Assembly (NCBI GenBank): GCA_963822215.1
Contig: CAWGGX010000003.1
Span: 1,240,001-1,304,000, forward strand
Length of the DNA: 64,000 nucleotides
Source: Roseiarcus sp963822215
GTDB lineage: Bacteria > Pseudomonadota > Alphaproteobacteria > Rhizobiales > Beijerinckiaceae
Direction of reading: 5' to 3'
Shown here piece by piece: positions 25,518-36,937 of the stretch (positions are counted from its first letter, which is position 1; each line of letters starts with the position of its first letter). The notes under the pieces are model-generated. The model saw only the letters and a program-made list of their open reading frames with translations. It did not search any database and was not told where the DNA came from. A program made the position numbers and the translations under genes.

Positions 25518-26516
25518 CTACCGCCTCGCCTTCCGGTCGAGGCCAAGCGGGAAGTGGCAGGCGGCGCGGCGGCCTTCGCCGGCGATGTCCGTCAGCGTCG
25601 GGGCCTCAGCCAGGCAGCGAGGCTCGGCGGTGGCGCAGCGCGGCGCGTAGGGGCAGCCTCCGGCGCGGGCGTGCGCGGCCGGGGCCCGGTCAGCCGGCGC
25701 GGCCGTCCGGGCGGCGAGGTCGAGCCTCGGCGTCGCGTCGACCAGCTCGCGTGTGTAGGGGTGGGCCGGCGCCGCGAACACGGCGTCGGTCGGGCCGATC
25801 TCGACGATCCGCCCGCGGTACATCACTGCCGTCGTCTCGCAGATGTGGGCGACGACGCCGAGGTCGTGGCTGATGAGCAGGAAGGTGACCCCCGCCTCGC
25901 GCACGAGATCGCTCATCAGGTTGAGCGCCTGCGCCTGAACCGAGACGTCGAGCGCCGACACGGGCTCGTCGGCGACGACCAGCTTCGGCCGGGTGATCAG
26001 CGCCCGGGCGATGGCGATGCGTTGCCGCTGGCCGCCCGAAAACTCGTGCGGGTATTTTGCGGCGTCCGCGGCCCTCAGGCCCACCGCCTGCAACGATTGG
26101 GCGACGCGGTCGCGGCGCTCGGCTCGCGAAACGCCGCCGAGCGCGGCGAGCGGCTCGGCCACGATCCTCTCGACCCGCATGCGCGGATCGAGCGATCCGT
26201 AAGGGTCCTGGAAGATCAACTGCATATGGGCGCGGAGCGCCCTCAGCTCCCTCCGGGGCAGATCGAACAGCGAGGCCCCCTCGAGCCGCACGACGCCGGA
26301 GTCGGGCCGGTCGAGCGCGAGCGCGATGCGGGCGAGCGTCGTCTTGCCCGATCCCGATTCGCCAACGATGCCGAACGAGCGCCCGGGGATGACCGAAAGG
26401 CTCACGCCGTGCAGCGCTACGCGCACCGGATGGGGCGCGAATGGACGCGGCCGAGGCAGCCGGTAGACCTTCCGGACGTCGACGATCTCGAGCAGCGGCC
26501 GCTCGCCCGCGCTCAT
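25518..26516 (-). CDS. dppF: Dipeptide/oligopeptide ABC transporter ATPase (DppF/OppF-like)
   Basis: This 332-residue ATPase has Walker A GESGSGKTT, Q-loop LIFQDPYGSLDP, signature EFSGGQRQRIAIARAL, Walker B KLVVADEPVSALD and H-loop LLISHDL. The C-terminal Cys-containing oligopeptide domain (HPYTRELVDATP, then CPYAPRC...CLAEAP) identifies the Dpp/Opp class, whose members may carry an iron-sulfur cluster there. The start ATG overlaps the stop of dppD by four bases. It hydrolyses ATP to drive import with its partner ATPase. Confidence 0.93.
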   Translation of the reverse strand: MSAGERPLLEIVDVRKVYRLPRPRPFAPHPVRVALHGVSLSVIPGRSFGIVGESGSGKTTLARIALALDRPDSGVVRLEGASLFDLPRRELRALRAHMQLIFQDPYGSLDPRMRVERIVAEPLAALGGVSRAERRDRVAQSLQAVGLRAADAAKYPHEFSGGQRQRIAIARALITRPKLVVADEPVSALDVSVQAQALNLMSDLVREAGVTFLLISHDLGVVAHICETTAVMYRGRIVEIGPTDAVFAAPAHPYTRELVDATPRLDLAARTAAPADRAPAAHARAGGCPYAPRCATAEPRCLAEAPTLTDIAGEGRRAACHFPLGLDRKARR

Positions 26517-27487
26517 CGACGTGGCTCCAGGTCTTCGGCGCGCCAGCAGCGCGAAACGTGTCCGGCGCCGAAGGCCGCCGGAGGCGGACGCGTTGTCCGG
26601 CACACGTCGGCCGTCATCTCGCAGCGGCCGGCGAACGGGCAGCCTGGGCCGACCTCTCGATGGTGGGGCGGCGAGCCGGGAATGGTTTTGAGGCGGACGC
26701 CGCGCGGCGCGCCCGGCGTGGGTCGCGCCTCGAGCAGCGCGCGCGTGTAAGGGTTGCGCGGCTCGCCAAGCACGACGTCGACCGGCCCGCTCTCCATGAT
26801 CAGGCCGCCGTACATGACGAGCACCTGGTCGCAATGGCCGGCGACCACGGCGAGGTCGTGGCTGACCAGAATCAGCGCCATCCCGGATTCGGCGCGCAGG
26901 CCCTCGAGCAGCGCCAGGATCCGCGCCTGCACGGTGACGTCGAGCGCAGTGGTCGGCTCGTCGGCGATGACGAGGCGCGGCCCGCAGCCGATCGCCATGG
27001 CGATCATCGCCCGCTGCCGTTCGCCGCCCGAGAGGCCGAACGGATAGGCGCGCGCGGCGCGCTCCGGATCGGCGAGCCGCACATGCTCGAGCAGGCGCAC
27101 CGCCTCGTCCAACGCGGCCTTCCGGCTCATGCCGCGATGCAGGACGAGCGGCTCGGCGACCTGCGCGCCGACGCGGCGCAGCGGGTTCAGCGCCGTCATC
27201 GGCTCCTGGAAGATCATCGCGATCCGGTCGCCGCGCAAGCCGCGCATCGCCTCCTCGCTGAGGCCCACGAGTTCGCGGCCCTCGAAACGGATCGAGCCGC
27301 CGATGCGCGCTCCGGCCGGCGCAAGGCCCATCAGCGCCAGGGCGGTCATCGTCTTGCCGGACCCGGATTCGCCGACGACGCCAAGGCTTTCGCCCTCAGC
27401 CAGGCCGAACGTGGCGCCGTCGACGATGCGCACCGCGCCCTCCGAGCTCGGCAGGTCGACGACGAGGTCCTTCACCTCGATGAGCAT
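26513..27487 (-). CDS. dppD: Dipeptide/oligopeptide ABC transporter ATPase (DppD/OppD-like)
   Basis: This 324-residue protein has Walker A GESGSGKTM, Q-loop MIFQEPMTALNP, signature GLSGGERQRAMIAMAI, Walker B RLVIADEPTTALD and H-loop ILVSHDL. The C-terminal CPFAGRC...C domain follows, as expected for the first of the two ATPases. The Thr-to-Met change after the Walker Lys (GKTM) is normal in DppD. Its ATG overlaps the dppC stop (TGATG). Confidence 0.93.
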   Translation of the reverse strand: MLIEVKDLVVDLPSSEGAVRIVDGATFGLAEGESLGVVGESGSGKTMTALALMGLAPAGARIGGSIRFEGRELVGLSEEAMRGLRGDRIAMIFQEPMTALNPLRRVGAQVAEPLVLHRGMSRKAALDEAVRLLEHVRLADPERAARAYPFGLSGGERQRAMIAMAIGCGPRLVIADEPTTALDVTVQARILALLEGLRAESGMALILVSHDLAVVAGHCDQVLVMYGGLIMESGPVDVVLGEPRNPYTRALLEARPTPGAPRGVRLKTIPGSPPHHREVGPGCPFAGRCEMTADVCRTTRPPPAAFGAGHVSRCWRAEDLEPRR

Positions 27488-28314
27488 CAGGAGCGCGCCT
27501 TGAGCCTGGGATCGAGGGCGTCGCGCAGTCCGTCGCCGAGGAGGTTCAGACCGAGCACGCTGAGCGCAATGGCGGCGCCGGGATAGATGGCGAGCCTCGG
27601 CGCGTTGTAAAGCACGTTCTGCGCGTCGGACAGCATCCGGCCCCAGGACGGCTGGGGCGGCTGCGCCCCGAGGCCGAGATAGGAGAGGGCCGCCTCGGCG
27701 AGGAGCGCAATGGCGAACTGGGTCGTCGCCTGCACGATCAGCGAGGGCGCAATGTTCGGCAGCACGTGGTCGAAAGCAATCGCCAGCGGGCCGCGCCCGG
27801 CAGCGCGCGCAGCGAGCGCGTATTCGCGCGCCAGCACCGAATTGGCGGTGGCGCGGGTAAGCTTGGCGATGATCGGCACGTTGGCGACGCCAATCGCCAC
27901 GATCGCGTTGACCACCCCGGGACCGAAGGTCGAGGTCAGCATGATCGCCGACAGGAGCGCCGGAAAGGCGAAGACGAAGTCGCAGGCCTTCATGATCGAG
28001 TCCTCGACCACTCCCTTCATGAAGGCCGCGACCAGGCCAAGCGCCACGCCGAACACGAGACCGATGCCGACCGCCACGATGCCGACCAGGATCGACACCC
28101 GGGCGCCGGCAATGATCTGAGAGGCGACGTCGCGCCCGAGATTGTCGGTGCCGAACCAGTGAACGAGCGAGGGCGCCGCAAGCTTGTGCGGGATGTCGAT
28201 GGCCGCCGGCGGATACGGCGTCCAGACAAAGGATAGCGCGGCGACGACGAGTAGCGCGGCCGTCAGCGCGGCCCCCAGTCGCAGGCTGAGACTTCCTCGC
28301 ATGAAGGCCCTCAT
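27487..28314 (-). CDS. dppC: Dipeptide/oligopeptide ABC transporter permease (DppC/OppC-like)
   Basis: This is a 275-residue inner-membrane permease with an N-terminal helix and five further helices. It has the family entry GTDNLGRDVASQIIAGARVS and the coupling motif EYALAARAAGRGPLAIAFDHVLPN (EAA loop), and ends DALDPRLKARS. The start at 28314 overlaps the dppB stop (ATGA); a second ATG four codons later is possible. It forms the channel with DppB. Confidence 0.93.
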   Translation of the reverse strand: MRAFMRGSLSLRLGAALTAALLVVAALSFVWTPYPPAAIDIPHKLAAPSLVHWFGTDNLGRDVASQIIAGARVSILVGIVAVGIGLVFGVALGLVAAFMKGVVEDSIMKACDFVFAFPALLSAIMLTSTFGPGVVNAIVAIGVANVPIIAKLTRATANSVLAREYALAARAAGRGPLAIAFDHVLPNIAPSLIVQATTQFAIALLAEAALSYLGLGAQPPQPSWGRMLSDAQNVLYNAPRLAIYPGAAIALSVLGLNLLGDGLRDALDPRLKARS

Positions 28315-29258
28315 GCGGCGCGATTCCGGAGCCGCGGATCGATCGCCGCGCAGGCGATATCGACCAGGAAGTTGAGCCCGATCACCAGGACCGCGATCAG
28401 CATCACGCAATCCTCGACCACTAGCGTGTCGCGGTTGGAGATCGACTGCAGCATCAGGCGCCCGAGGCCCGGCAGGACGAACACGTTCTCCACGACGATC
28501 GCGCCCGCGATCAGGTTGGCGAACTGGAGGCCCATGATCGTCAGCACCGGCACGAGAGCGTTCGGCAGCGCGTGGCGCCATAGGGCTGCTCGCCGCGATA
28601 CGCCCTTGGCCCGAGCGGTGCGCATGTAGTCCTCCCCGAGCGCCTCGATCAGCGCCGAGCGCGTGACCCGGGTGAGGATCGCGGCTTGCACGACGCCAAG
28701 CGCGATCGCGGGCAGGATCAGCGCGACGATCGCCCGCCCGGGCTGGCCCCAGCCCGGAAAGCCTCCAGCGGGCACGAGCCGCAGCGTCACGGCGAACACG
28801 ATCACCATGAGGATCGCCAGCCAGAAGTTCGGCACCGCAAGGCCGACCTGGCTAAGCCCCATGACAATCGCGTCGCCGGCGCGTCCACGCCGATCGGCGG
28901 CATAGACCCCGGCTGAGAGCGCGATCGCCGCCGACAGCGCCATCGCCATGAAGGCGAGTGGCAGGCTGACCGCGAGGCTCGAGGCGACCAGCGGCGCGAC
29001 CGGAGACCCATAGGCGTAGGAGACCCCAAAATCGCCGTTGAGCGCCGCGCCGATCCAGCGCAGGTAGCGGATGTGGACCGGCAGGTCGAGGCCGAGCTTG
29101 TGGGCGAGCGCGGCCACCGCTTCGGGCGTTGCGGTCGGCCCCAGGATCGTCTCCGCCGCGTTGCCCGGCAGGATGTCCATGACGGCGAATACAATCAGCG
29201 ACGCAACGATGAGCGTCGCGACAAGAACCGCCAGCCGTTGAACGAGATACAGCGCCAT
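28311..29258 (-). CDS. dppB: Dipeptide/oligopeptide ABC transporter permease (DppB/OppB-like)
   Basis: This is a 315-residue permease with six helices. It has a typical opening (LVQRLAVLVATLIVASLIVF), the periplasmic PVHIRYLRWIGAALNGDFG stretch, and the EAA loop DYMRTARAKGVSRRAALWRHALPN. It is the first gene of a minus-strand dppBCDF operon. No binding-protein gene precedes it; lptE lies 68 bases upstream, so the operon promoter must sit in that short gap or transcription must read through from leuS-lptE. Confidence 0.93.
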   Translation of the reverse strand: MALYLVQRLAVLVATLIVASLIVFAVMDILPGNAAETILGPTATPEAVAALAHKLGLDLPVHIRYLRWIGAALNGDFGVSYAYGSPVAPLVASSLAVSLPLAFMAMALSAAIALSAGVYAADRRGRAGDAIVMGLSQVGLAVPNFWLAILMVIVFAVTLRLVPAGGFPGWGQPGRAIVALILPAIALGVVQAAILTRVTRSALIEALGEDYMRTARAKGVSRRAALWRHALPNALVPVLTIMGLQFANLIAGAIVVENVFVLPGLGRLMLQSISNRDTLVVEDCVMLIAVLVIGLNFLVDIACAAIDPRLRNRAA

Positions 29259-29326
29259 CGGGCTCAGGCTAGTGCGTCTGACGAACCCCGCACAAGACCC
29301 TTGCAGCCATCTTTACGGCGGCGCCG

Positions 29327-29828
29327 TCACTGTGGCTTGGCGGCGAGCGCGGACGCGAGCCGCAGCGATATCTCCTGCGAGAGCGCCCGGGCGAGACGGA
29401 TCTCCGCGTCGCGCGCCGCGCGCATGTCGGCGAAGCGCTGGGTCGTCCGGTCGTAAGCGGCCGCGGCGTTGGCGGTCCCTTTCACCACCTCCGCGCCGCC
29501 ATCGACCTTGGTCAGCGTGTAGTCTGCGTCGCCGGTCATCGTCGCGGACGAGGCGACGTTGATCTCGGAGTTGACCGTCGGCGTCTGCGTGCCGGTCGTG
29601 ATCTTCAGCGCCAGGCGATACTTCGGCGGCGACGCCATCTGGCCGGTCCCGTTGAGGTCCGCAATCAGGTCCTCGACGAGATAGTGGCCAATGCGATTGG
29701 GAACCGGCGTGACCTCGATCGCCCGCAGGTCCTCCACCAGCCCCGGATGCGCTGATTCGCTGTAGAGCGGCTGAAAGCAGCCGGAGAGTCCCGTCGCGAA
29801 GCAGAGCGCCGCAGCGACGGCCGAAATC

Positions 29829-29842
<14 letters not shown>
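29327..29842 (-). CDS. lptE: LPS assembly lipoprotein LptE
   Basis: This is a 171-residue outer-membrane lipoprotein with a signal ending in the lipobox LSGC (about residues 19-22), followed by FQPLYS, which is characteristic of alphaproteobacterial LptE. It partners LptD in inserting lipopolysaccharide into the outer leaflet. The start overlaps the 3' end of leuS by 14 bases, the usual leuS-lptE arrangement. In related genomes holA follows; here the peptide permease operon does. Confidence 0.87.
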
Positions 29843-32474
<2,632 letters not shown>

Positions 32475-32657
32475 CGCCCGATGGTCTCGCGGATATGCTT
32501 GATGGATTCGTCGCGGCACAAATCACGATTTGACCAGAGGGTCAAATGACGACGTGGCCCGCAATCCACAGCCGGGCCCCGAGATCGCCTCGACGACCAT
32601 GCCGGAATATGACACTTTTGCGACATTCCTTTCGAGTCGCCACAGAAGGACTTTGTC

Positions 32658-33341
32658 ATGAACGCTCGGGACCCGGTCCTGCACCCAACTCCCATCCTCA
32701 GTTTGCGGCCGACGCAGATGACGGTGGGCAGGGAGGAGGTCGGCCGCAAACGTGACGCCTGGAAGGCGAGCACGACCACCGACCTCGCAAAATTCCTCGC
32801 CCAGCACATGGTTCCGACGATCATCGGACTTGGCGGCCGGCATTATCTGATCGACCACCACCACCTCGCCCTGGCCCTGCACGAGGAGGGGATCGAGAGC
32901 GTGTTCGTCACTGTGGTCGCCGATCTCAGTCGTCTGCCGGAAGGTCATTTCTGGAACATGATGAGTTTCAAGGGCTGGACCCATCCGTACGACGACGATG
33001 GGTTCAGACGTCCTTACGCCGACCTGCCCAAAACGGTCGCGGGCCTGGAGGACGACCCCTATCGCTCGCTTGCCGGGGCGTTGCGCAACAACGGGGGCTT
33101 CGCCAAGGACTCGACGCCGTTCGCCGAGTTTCTATGGGCGGACTTTTTCCGGCCGCGGATCAAGGCCAAGACGATCAGGGCGGATTTCGACGCCGCCGTC
33201 GCCGAGGCGCTGACCATGGCGAAGACTGGCGACGCCGACTACTTGCCGGGCTGGTGCGGCCCGCACGGCTTCGCGCTGTCCAAAGGCGGCTCCAAGACCG
33301 GCAAGAAGGGCGCAGCAAGCAAGAGCGCGAAGGCGAAGTGA
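32658..33341 (+). CDS. ParB-like nuclease domain protein (ParBc_2)
   Basis: This 227-residue protein matches the ParBc_2 group. The start is LHPTPILSLRPTQMTVGREEV; the centre has FLAQHMVPTIIGLGGRHYLID followed by HHHLALALHEEG; and there is a later MMSFKGWTHPYDDDG. The C-terminus is Lys/Ala-rich and probably disordered. Members are distant from chromosome-partition ParB and lack its HTH. The role is unknown; the GxxHYLIDHHH block suggests nucleotide or metal binding. It is divergent from leuS with a gap of about 180 bases. Confidence 0.82.
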   Translation: MNARDPVLHPTPILSLRPTQMTVGREEVGRKRDAWKASTTTDLAKFLAQHMVPTIIGLGGRHYLIDHHHLALALHEEGIESVFVTVVADLSRLPEGHFWNMMSFKGWTHPYDDDGFRRPYADLPKTVAGLEDDPYRSLAGALRNNGGFAKDSTPFAEFLWADFFRPRIKAKTIRADFDAAVAEALTMAKTGDADYLPGWCGPHGFALSKGGSKTGKKGAASKSAKAK

Positions 33342-33382
33342 GCGGCGAATCAGCCGTCGCCGAGGGGGGGGGGCGGACGGAG

Positions 33383-34225
33383 TCAGACGACGGCCGAGCC
33401 GTCAGCCGACGTCATGAGCAGGCCCAGCGCCTCGTCGTAGACGCGCCGGTCGCCGGCGGCGAAAATGCGGCCGCCCTTCGAGGCGTCCTCGCCCTCCCAG
33501 GTCGTCATGACGCCCCCTGCTCCCTCGACGATCGGCGCGAGCGCAACGACATCGTGCGGCTTGAGGCCCGTCTCGATGACCACGTCGATGAAGCCGGCGG
33601 CCAGCGCGCAATAGGCGTAGCAATCGCCGCCGTAGCGCGTCAGCCGCGCCTTCGCCTCGACGCGGCGGTAGGCTGCGAGGTCGGCGGGGACTTGGATCAA
33701 GGCCGGGCTGGTCGTCGACACCGTCGCCTCCGCGAGCGAGGCGCAGGCGCGCGTGCGCAATGTCCTGGTCGCCCATTCCGTTGGCGGCGCGTCGTTGCGG
33801 CTCGACGCCAGGGTGCGAAGCCGCGCCCGCTTTCCATCGCCGTAATAGCGCTCGCGCGTGAAGGGCTGGGCCATCATGCCGTAGACCGGTCGACCCCAAT
33901 GCATGAGCCCAATCAGCGTGCCCCAGGTCGGCATGCCGGAAATGAAGCTCTTGGTGCCGTCGATCGGATCGAGCACCCAGACGTATTCGGCGTCGGCGCG
34001 GTCGACGCCGTATTCCTCTCCGATCACGCCGTGAGCCGGAAAGGTCTGGCCGATCAGCCTGCGCATCGCCGCCTCGGCGCCGCGGTCGGCTTCGGTCACG
34101 GGATCGAACACGCCCCCGCGCGATTTATCCTCAGTCCCGATTGAGCTGCGGAAGAAGGGGAGAATCACCTCGCTGGAAACCTGAGCGAGGCGCTCGACAA
34201 AAGCCGCAAAGTCGACGGCGGTCAT
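33383..34225 (-). CDS. hisN: Histidinol-phosphatase, inositol-monophosphatase family
   Basis: This 280-residue Mg-dependent phosphatase has the family metal sites: GVIGEEYG (Glu), VLDPIDGTKSFISG (Asp-x-Ile-Asp-Gly-Thr), and GGDCYAYCALAAGFIDVVIE with the later PHDVVALAPIVEGAGG. The GTKSFISGMPTWGTLIGL run and the GGDCYAY motif point to the HisN type, which dephosphorylates histidinol phosphate in histidine synthesis, rather than to inositol monophosphatase. A run of ten G bases (33364-33373) lies between its 3' end and the ParBc_2 gene. Confidence 0.88.
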   Translation of the reverse strand: MTAVDFAAFVERLAQVSSEVILPFFRSSIGTEDKSRGGVFDPVTEADRGAEAAMRRLIGQTFPAHGVIGEEYGVDRADAEYVWVLDPIDGTKSFISGMPTWGTLIGLMHWGRPVYGMMAQPFTRERYYGDGKRARLRTLASSRNDAPPTEWATRTLRTRACASLAEATVSTTSPALIQVPADLAAYRRVEAKARLTRYGGDCYAYCALAAGFIDVVIETGLKPHDVVALAPIVEGAGGVMTTWEGEDASKGGRIFAAGDRRVYDEALGLLMTSADGSAVV

Positions 34226-34435
34226 TGCGCCGGACTCCTGAATCCGCGCCCGGAGGCATGCTGAATACGCATATCTGCCATCCCCTCTTGCAGCAGCTCG
34301 GACACGCCTTGACGGTAAGATAACGGTGTAAGCTACTGTTTTAGCAAATAAATTCCGAGCTTAAGCGACAAATTCCGGACAACATCGAACCCTCCCCGGA
34401 AGCGCCATCCACAACGGTTGGCCTACCGGAGGAAG

Positions 34436-34566
34436 AAAACTCTTGCAAGAGCGGCCTCGGCGACCGATATTGTTGCGGTGCGGCATGACCTGTCGCACAT
34501 GCCCTCCTTGGGCGTTTCCTCCCTAGACTGAAGGCCGCCGTGGAAACACAGGCGGCCTCCTTTTTT
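34436..34566 (+). ncRNA. ssrS: 6S RNA-like transcript
   Basis: A non-coding block between two minus-strand genes has the look of an alphaproteobacterial 6S RNA. It has a hairpin GTGCG...CGCAC (about 34478-34498), a pyrimidine-rich strand CCTCCTTGGGCGTTTCCTCC resembling the 3' side of the open central bubble, and a closing stem GCGGCCT/AGGCCGC. It runs directly into a strong terminator. 6S RNA binds RNA polymerase holoenzyme by mimicking an open promoter. The 5' end is not defined by sequence. The assignment rests on remembered family features, not a covariance search. Confidence 0.55.
34533..34566 (+). terminator. Rho-independent terminator of the 6S-like RNA
   Basis: GGCCGCC-GTG-GAAA-CAC-A-GGCGGCC forms a long stem, followed by TCC and six T. 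The orientation is plus; no protein gene on this strand precedes it, which supports an RNA gene here. Confidence 0.85.
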
Positions 34567-34699
34567 CCGGCTCCCTTTTGGACCCTGGACACCACGGCCG
34601 CCGTTCGCAAGCGGCGCATGTTTTGTGCGTCGCAATATAATTGCTGCGCCGCAAACAAACTCTCCGACTGGCGATGCGGCGGCTCGTTGGGGTGCCCGG

Positions 34700-35590
34700 T
34701 CATTCGGCGGCCAAGCGCTCAGGCCCGACGGAAGCGCCAAACGCGCTCGCGAGCGCGCTGGCCGCGACGAATAGGTCGTCGCGCAGTTTGGTCCATCGCG
34801 CGTTGCGCACGATGCGGCGCTCGTCGAGGTAGAGCGCGCGCGCGATCTCGATCTGCACCGCATGCACGCCCTCGGCCGGCGCGCCGAAGCGCTCGGTGAT
34901 GTAGCCTCCAGCGAACGGCTTGTTGCGCCGGACCCGGTATCCGGAGGCCCGAAGGCTTGCTTCCAGCGACTCGATCACGACGGGCGCGGCGCTGGCCCCG
35001 AATTGGTCGCCGAGCACGATGTCCCATCCGCCGACATCCGCCGCGTTGCTCGGCATGGAATGGCAGTCGATCAGAAGCGCCCGGCCGAATTGCCCACGGG
35101 CGCGCCCGATCAGCGCCTCGAGCCGGGCGTGATACGGGCGGTACAGCGCCGCGATGCGCGCAAGCCCCTCGTCAACAGACAGCGGCTCTTTGTAGATCGG
35201 CTGCGAGTTGCCGACCACGCGCGGGATCGTGCCGAGCCCGACGGCGACTCGCAGCGACCGGGTGTTGGCGAAATCGGGCAGCGGACCGTCGAAGACTTTC
35301 GGATCGAGTTCGTAGGGCTCGCGATTGACGTCGAGATAGGCTCGCGGAAACAAGGCCCGCACCAGCGGCGCGCCCAATCCGACGCAAGGCAGGAACAGTT
35401 CGTCGACGAAGGCGTCCTCCGAACGGCGCAGGGTCAGCGCATCGAGCCGGGACGCCCGAAGAAAGCGATCCGGGTAGCGCAGGCCCGAATGCGGCGAGCT
35501 GAAAACCAGCGGCGAGGTCAAACGAAGCGGCTCGATCGTCTCCACGGGGGGATCGAATCCGACCAGTTCGGCCCTCTCCAAGTCGTTCAT
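34700..35590 (-). CDS. N-formylglutamate amidohydrolase family protein
   Basis: This is a 296-residue zinc-type hydrolase. Family landmarks are LVFSSPHSGLRYPDRF (metal His), SEDAFVDELF, ARAYLDVNREPYELDP, and LLIDCHSMPSN (second metal-ligand region), with a C-terminal GVHAVQIEIARALYLDE. It would release formate from N-formylglutamate or a similar N-acyl amino acid. The start at 35590 gives the expected length; a much longer frame running to 37162 is an artefact of GC-rich repeats. It is divergent from cpdR, an arrangement often seen in Hyphomicrobiales. Confidence 0.9.
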   Translation of the reverse strand: MNDLERAELVGFDPPVETIEPLRLTSPLVFSSPHSGLRYPDRFLRASRLDALTLRRSEDAFVDELFLPCVGLGAPLVRALFPRAYLDVNREPYELDPKVFDGPLPDFANTRSLRVAVGLGTIPRVVGNSQPIYKEPLSVDEGLARIAALYRPYHARLEALIGRARGQFGRALLIDCHSMPSNAADVGGWDIVLGDQFGASAAPVVIESLEASLRASGYRVRRNKPFAGGYITERFGAPAEGVHAVQIEIARALYLDERRIVRNARWTKLRDDLFVAASALASAFGASVGPERLAAE

Positions 35591-35743
35591 AATCGCTCCG
35601 CGACGAACGGCGCGCTTGCTCTCGGTGCGGCCATCGGCTTTATCATATCGGATGCGCTTGGCGACGGCGCCGGAATCCGCGACGTCTTTCAAGGAATTTT
35701 TACCGGGGCGCCTCAAAGTTGCAAGCCTGAGCAGGGGACACGG

Positions 35744-36127
35744 ATGCGTACGCCGGTCGAGATTTCCGCCAAGATCCTCCTGGCCGAGGACGACAACGAC
35801 ATGCGTCGTTTTCTCGTCAAGGCTCTGCAGAACGCTGGCTACGCCGTCGCCTCGTTCGACAACGGAATGTCGGCCTACAATCGGTTGCGTGAGGAGCCGT
35901 TCGAGCTGCTGCTCACCGACATTGTGATGCCGGAAATGGACGGAATTGAGCTCGCCCGCCGCGCGACCGAGCTCGATCCGGAAATCAAGGTCATGTTTAT
36001 CACCGGCTTCGCCGCGGTGGCGCTCAATCCGGACAACAACGCCCCGAAGGACGCTCGCATCCTTTCGAAGCCCTTCCACCTGCGCGAGCTCGTCTCCGAG
36101 GTCGAGCGGCTCCTGCGCGCCGCCTAG
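35744..36127 (+). CDS. cpdR: CpdR-type single-domain response regulator
   Basis: This is a 127-residue receiver domain without an output domain. It has the acidic pocket AEDDNDMRR, the phosphoacceptor Asp in LLLTDIVMPEMDG, Thr-type FITGF, and Lys in LSKPFHLRELV. In Caulobacter and rhizobia, unphosphorylated CpdR delivers substrates such as CtrA-pathway proteins to the ClpXP protease, under the CckA-ChpT phosphorelay. The start ATG at 35744 gives the usual length. Its neighbour on the other strand is the N-formylglutamate hydrolase gene. Confidence 0.92.
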   Translation: MRTPVEISAKILLAEDDNDMRRFLVKALQNAGYAVASFDNGMSAYNRLREEPFELLLTDIVMPEMDGIELARRATELDPEIKVMFITGFAAVALNPDNNAPKDARILSKPFHLRELVSEVERLLRAA

Positions 36128-36154
36128 CGGCCGGCCGCAGGCGCAGCTCAGGGC

Positions 36155-36937
36155 ATGCGTCCAGGCGGACGTCTCCGGCTCCTCATTCTCTTTCTCGCTG
36201 TGGCGGCGTCTCAGCGCGCGGCCGCGGAGCCTTCGCGGCTCGATGCGATTCTCTCCCGTCACGTTCTCCGCGTCGGCGCGACTGGCGACTACCGGCCGTT
36301 CAGCGCGGTCGACAAGGCGACCGGCGCCTATTCCGGTTTCGACGCCGACATGGCGCGCTCGCTCGGCGAGGCCCTCGGCGTCAAGGTCGAATTCGTGCCG
36401 ACCTCGTGGCCGACTCTGGCCCACGACCTTCAGAGCGACGCCTTCGACATCGCCATGGGCGGCGTTTCCGTCACACTCGACCGGCAGAAAATCGGCTTTT
36501 TTTCGACGCCGTACCTGCGCGACGGCAAGACGCCGATCGCCCGCTGCGACGAGCAATCGAAATACCGGACCCTCGCCGACATCGACCGACCCGGCGTGCG
36601 CGTCATCGTCAATCCGGGCGGAACGAACGAGCGCTTCGCCCACGCGCATCTCCATCAGGCCGAAATCGTGGTCCAGCCCGACAACACGAAGATCTTCGAC
36701 GCGCTGGCGGCCGGGGCTGCGGACGTGATGATCACCGACGCCTCCGAGACGCGCCTGCAGGAGAAGCTGCACCTCGGCGCGCTTTGCGCGGTCCACCCCG
36801 ACCAGCCGTTCGACTTCGCCGAAAAGGCTTACTGGATGCCGCCCGATCCGGCGCTGAAGGACTTCGTCGACCAGTGGCTGCACATCCTCAAGGACACAGG
36901 CGCGTTCGACGCGCTCGCCGCCCAGTGGCTCCGCTGA
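36155..36937 (+). CDS. pheC: Periplasmic cyclohexadienyl dehydratase
   Basis: This 260-residue protein has a signal peptide (about residues 1-24) and a periplasmic binding-protein fold. It matches Pseudomonas PheC strongly: RLDAIL, GDYRPFS, VPTSWPTLAHDLQSDAFDIA, IVNPGGTNERFA, and CAVHPDQPFDFAEKAY. PheC converts prephenate or arogenate to phenylpyruvate or phenylalanine. Many binding proteins share the fold, but the PGGTNE and PFDFAEKAY motifs favour the enzyme over a transport receptor. It follows cpdR by 27 bases on the same strand, so it may be cotranscribed. Confidence 0.87.
   Translation: MRPGGRLRLLILFLAVAASQRAAAEPSRLDAILSRHVLRVGATGDYRPFSAVDKATGAYSGFDADMARSLGEALGVKVEFVPTSWPTLAHDLQSDAFDIAMGGVSVTLDRQKIGFFSTPYLRDGKTPIARCDEQSKYRTLADIDRPGVRVIVNPGGTNERFAHAHLHQAEIVVQPDNTKIFDALAAGAADVMITDASETRLQEKLHLGALCAVHPDQPFDFAEKAYWMPPDPALKDFVDQWLHILKDTGAFDALAAQWLR

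Noticed and set aside
34309..34339. Promoter TTGACG...TACTGT for the 6S-like RNA
   Set aside because: The spacer is 19 bases and the predicted start is about 100 bases upstream of the structured RNA, so the assignment is not supported.
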